The translations under genes were made by a program, and so were the position numbers. Shown piece after piece: positions 6,007 to 7,717 of a stretch of DNA of 7,717 nt. Numbering within the stretch: position 1 is the first letter of the stretch; the number at the start of each line of letters is the position of its first letter. The notes under the pieces were generated by a model, which was not told the origin of the DNA, did no database searches, and saw only the letters and a program-made list of their open reading frames with translations. This stretch comes from Anaerolineales bacterium (lineage in GTDB: Bacteria; Chloroflexota; Anaerolineae; Anaerolineales; Villigracilaceae). Location: contig JAICQC010000222.1 of assembly GCA_025938055.1 (NCBI GenBank), forward strand, positions 1-7,717, given 5' to 3'.

Positions 6007-7053
6007 TTACCTCACACATTGCACGGACTGCCTCAGCACCGGCAAGCCAAAGGCTTCGTAGACCGGCACCCCATCCCATTCCGAGGGGATGGGCAGTCCG
6101 AGGGCGAATGCTGCGGTGGCGGCTGTGTCCATCGTGTGCACTGTGGTCGCCAGCGTTACCGGCTGGATGCCAGGTCCCGCCGCGACCCAGGGGATGGTCA
6201 TATCTTCGCGCATGCTTGAGCCGTGGGTTGTCGCGTGTCCTCCATGGTCCGACGAAACCATGATCAATGTTTCGCCGCGCAGGTTCCTGGCATCCAGCTC
6301 TGCCAGCAGCAGCCCCAGCGCTTCGTCGGCGCGGCGGATGACGCTCATTTGCTCGGGGGAAAGCCAGCCGTAGACGTGCCCCATCCCGTCGGTGATCACA
6401 AAGTGAATGAACAGAATGCCGAAATCCGCAGGGAATTCGCTGCGCAGGCGCTCCATGAGAACGAGGTCGCGGTCATTGACGTACACGAATTTATCCAGGC
6501 TGGTGGGTTCGGTGATCTGACGCATCTTTTCCTTGCCCACATACATATAGGTTCGCATGCCTGCGGCATGGGCAATGTCGAACAGGTCGGTACCGAGGGC
6601 ATAGCCTCGTTCGGGGAGGTAATCGTTCCAGTCCACACCATGCTTGGAGGGACACATCCCGCCCAGCATGGACGAATGCGAGACCAGTGTGACGCTTGGG
6701 AGAACTGTCTGTGCTCCCAGCGTGAATGCACCGCTCTGCATGAGCGAAACCAGGTTTGGCATGGGCGCCGGAATAATGGCATCGGGACGCAGGCCATCGA
6801 TGGAAATAATCACGACGCGGCGGGCGGGCGGCGCGAACGTCGGCGTTGGCGTGGGCGAGGGTGTCTCGGTGGGCGTCGGGGTCAGAGTGGCTGTGGCGGT
6901 TGCTGTCAGTGTGGGAGTAAGCGTAGGGGTAAAGGTGAGCGTCGGTGTTGGCGTGGGCGCGAAGAAAGGCACGCCAGCGGGTATCTGGCACGCAAGCAGG
7001 ACAAGTATAGAAAATAGAAGCAACAGCACTTTGCGCGGGTTATTCGATTTCAT
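6007..7053 (-). CDS. Lipoprotein phosphodiesterase/nucleotide pyrophosphatase-like enzyme (alkaline phosphatase superfamily)
   Basis: 348 residues. A lipoprotein signal opens the protein: basic N-terminus (KSNNPRK), hydrophobic core (9-20) and lipobox LLAC, giving lipidated Cys22. A Pro/Thr stalk (32-76) leads to a type I phosphodiesterase fold (78-340). Expected two-metal ligands are visible: Asp86 in SIDGLRPD, nucleophile Thr122 in LPSVTLVSH, Asp222 and His226 in TDGMGHVYG, Asp269-His270 in SSDHGG, and probably His277 in TTHGS. MCPSKHGVDWND (133-144) matches the family's loop after the nucleophile. It would hydrolyse a phosphodiester or phosphomonoester on the outer face of the membrane; the substrate cannot be read from sequence. 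The domain is compact, without the large insertions of animal NPPs. ATG 7053 is chosen because it gives a perfect signal peptide, although no clear Shine-Dalgarno precedes it. It follows the upstream membrane-protein gene by nine bases, so translation may be coupled. Confidence 0.9.
   Translation of the reverse strand: MKSNNPRKVLLLLFSILVLLACQIPAGVPFFAPTPTPTLTFTPTLTPTLTATATATLTPTPTETPSPTPTPTFAPPARRVVIISIDGLRPDAIIPAPMPNLVSLMQSGAFTLGAQTVLPSVTLVSHSSMLGGMCPSKHGVDWNDYLPERGYALGTDLFDIAHAAGMRTYMYVGKEKMRQITEPTSLDKFVYVNDRDLVLMERLRSEFPADFGILFIHFVITDGMGHVYGWLSPEQMSVIRRADEALGLLLAELDARNLRGETLIMVSSDHGGHATTHGSSMREDMTIPWVAAGPGIQPVTLATTVHTMDTAATAAFALGLPIPSEWDGVPVYEAFGLPVLRQSVQCVR
6826..6960 (-). repeat. Low-complexity Pro/Thr stalk coding tract (lipoprotein)
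   Basis: Codes for residues 32-76 of the lipoprotein: alternating TP, TLTP and TATA units, the most regular of the three stalk tracts in the window. It would hold the enzyme domain away from the lipid anchor. On the plus strand it appears as GTGGGCGT/GGTGT-rich sequence and creates spurious open frames. Confidence 0.85.
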
Positions 7054-7062
7054 AAGATGTTT

Positions 7063-7717
7063 TCAACTACAGCCGATCACCTGATAGACCTGAGCCTTCG
7101 GCATGGACAGCAGGATTTTATACCAGTTGGACGCAGGCAGGAGTTGTTCGCTATCGAAACTCAAGCCGGTTTCGCCGACAAAGATATACTCTGCCTGCAT
7201 CTGACAAAGCGTATCGAGTGTTGTCTGCTGCGTGAAGTCGATGTGATAGGGCAGGAACAGTGTCGCTCTATCCGTCAATGGATGGATCCATGCGCCGGCG
7301 TCTCCACTCACCGAACCCTGAGGTGACTCAGTTGCCAGTACCCGCAACTCGGTGGAAGAAATCAGGATGCGCGCCTCGGATGGCAGATTCTTATCCACCC
7401 AGTCGATCGCAGCCAGGTCCTCGCTGCCGACAATGCTGCAGCAATCGGAGGGGTAAAGAGTATAGTTGCTTAGGGCATTGATCAGGATCAGTCCGCTGAA
7501 CAGAATCCCACTGGTTCTGCTCGATAAAAGGCGGACCGCCTCTGAGCGTGCTGGTATCTGCCTGACACTTTGTTCCAACCCAGCCAGACCCGCTCCACCG
7601 ATCAGTGCCAGTGGGAGATAGAGGACCATTTCAACGAACGGGCGGTCGAGCAGGGTCAGGTTCCCATAGCCGGGAACGGTGACCGGTATGAAAAGACTGC
7701 CCAGCAACAGCAGGACC
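7063..7717 (-). CDS. Polytopic membrane protein, C-terminal part (GT-C glycosyltransferase-like?), truncated by window edge
   Basis: The minus-strand frame is open through the right edge, so the N-terminal part lies outside; about 217 residues are visible. There is a hydrophobic stretch at the edge (LLLLGSLFIPVTV), a second, VEMVLYLPLALIGGAGLAGL, and a third, GILFSGLILINAL. A soluble tail of about 130 residues follows, beginning near SNYTLYPSDCC. The tail contains LAAIDWVDKNLPSEARILI, a pattern typical of the outer C-terminal part of GT-C/PMT-like membrane glycosyltransferases and related polytopic proteins (a W-x3-N-x-P turn followed by a beta strand). The catalytic N-terminal loops are not in view, so the family call is tentative. 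An internal TTG at 7707 is not the true start. The stop lies nine bases before the lipoprotein phosphodiesterase gene, which suggests a shared transcript and perhaps work on the same surface glycan or lipid; that link is inference. Confidence 0.7.
   Translation of the reverse strand, partial: VLLLLGSLFIPVTVPGYGNLTLLDRPFVEMVLYLPLALIGGAGLAGLEQSVRQIPARSEAVRLLSSRTSGILFSGLILINALSNYTLYPSDCCSIVGSEDLAAIDWVDKNLPSEARILISSTELRVLATESPQGSVSGDAGAWIHPLTDRATLFLPYHIDFTQQTTLDTLCQMQAEYIFVGETGLSFDSEQLLPASNWYKILLSMPKAQVYQVIGCS

Noticed and set aside
6223..7017. 264-codon plus-strand open frame opposite the lipoprotein gene
   Set aside because: It is the antisense of a gene with a signal peptide and full catalytic motifs; its product is a low-complexity Gly/Arg-rich tail with no recognisable domain.

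Overview
The window looks like a stretch of chromosome from a Chloroflexota (Anaerolineae-like) bacterium. This is inferred from moderately high GC and from three unrelated genes that each carry the same long Pro/Thr/Ser/Ala stalk between a membrane anchor and an outer domain. That style is common in Anaerolineae and fits a cell with one membrane and a thick envelope. The taxon is an inference; there is no rRNA or tRNA here to test it.

Layout, plus strand: (1) bases 1-680, the 3' end of a short-type AMP nucleosidase gene. (2) 764-2410, a membrane-anchored TIR-domain protein with its own good sigma70-type promoter. (3) 2514-3680, a polytopic membrane diguanylate cyclase (GGDEF) with intact active site and inhibitory site. 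(4) 3919-5991, a transmembrane Ser/Thr protein kinase with a TolB/PD40-like beta-propeller outside. Minus strand: (5) 7063-7717, the 3' end of a polytopic membrane protein, probably GT-C glycosyltransferase-like, followed 9 bases later by (6) 6007-7053, a lipoprotein phosphodiesterase/alkaline-phosphatase-superfamily enzyme. Genes 5 and 6 look like one operon. The kinase gene and the lipoprotein gene converge with only 15 bases between stop codons.

The common theme of the plus-strand block is signalling across the membrane. A TIR domain with the NADase-type glutamate, a c-di-GMP synthase and an RD-type Ser/Thr kinase lie side by side, each tied to a membrane or envelope module. The TIR protein and the kinase share one plan: cytoplasmic enzyme, membrane segment, Pro/Thr stalk, beta-rich C-terminal domain. 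Each of these genes has its own upstream gap of 83-238 bases, so they are probably separately transcribed neighbours rather than one operon. Whether they act together is not shown by the sequence. The most unusual item is the TIR protein, whose architecture suggests a receptor that senses outside and acts on NAD+ inside. No mobile element, CRISPR array, tRNA or rRNA was seen, and no gap without a gene exceeds 300 bases.
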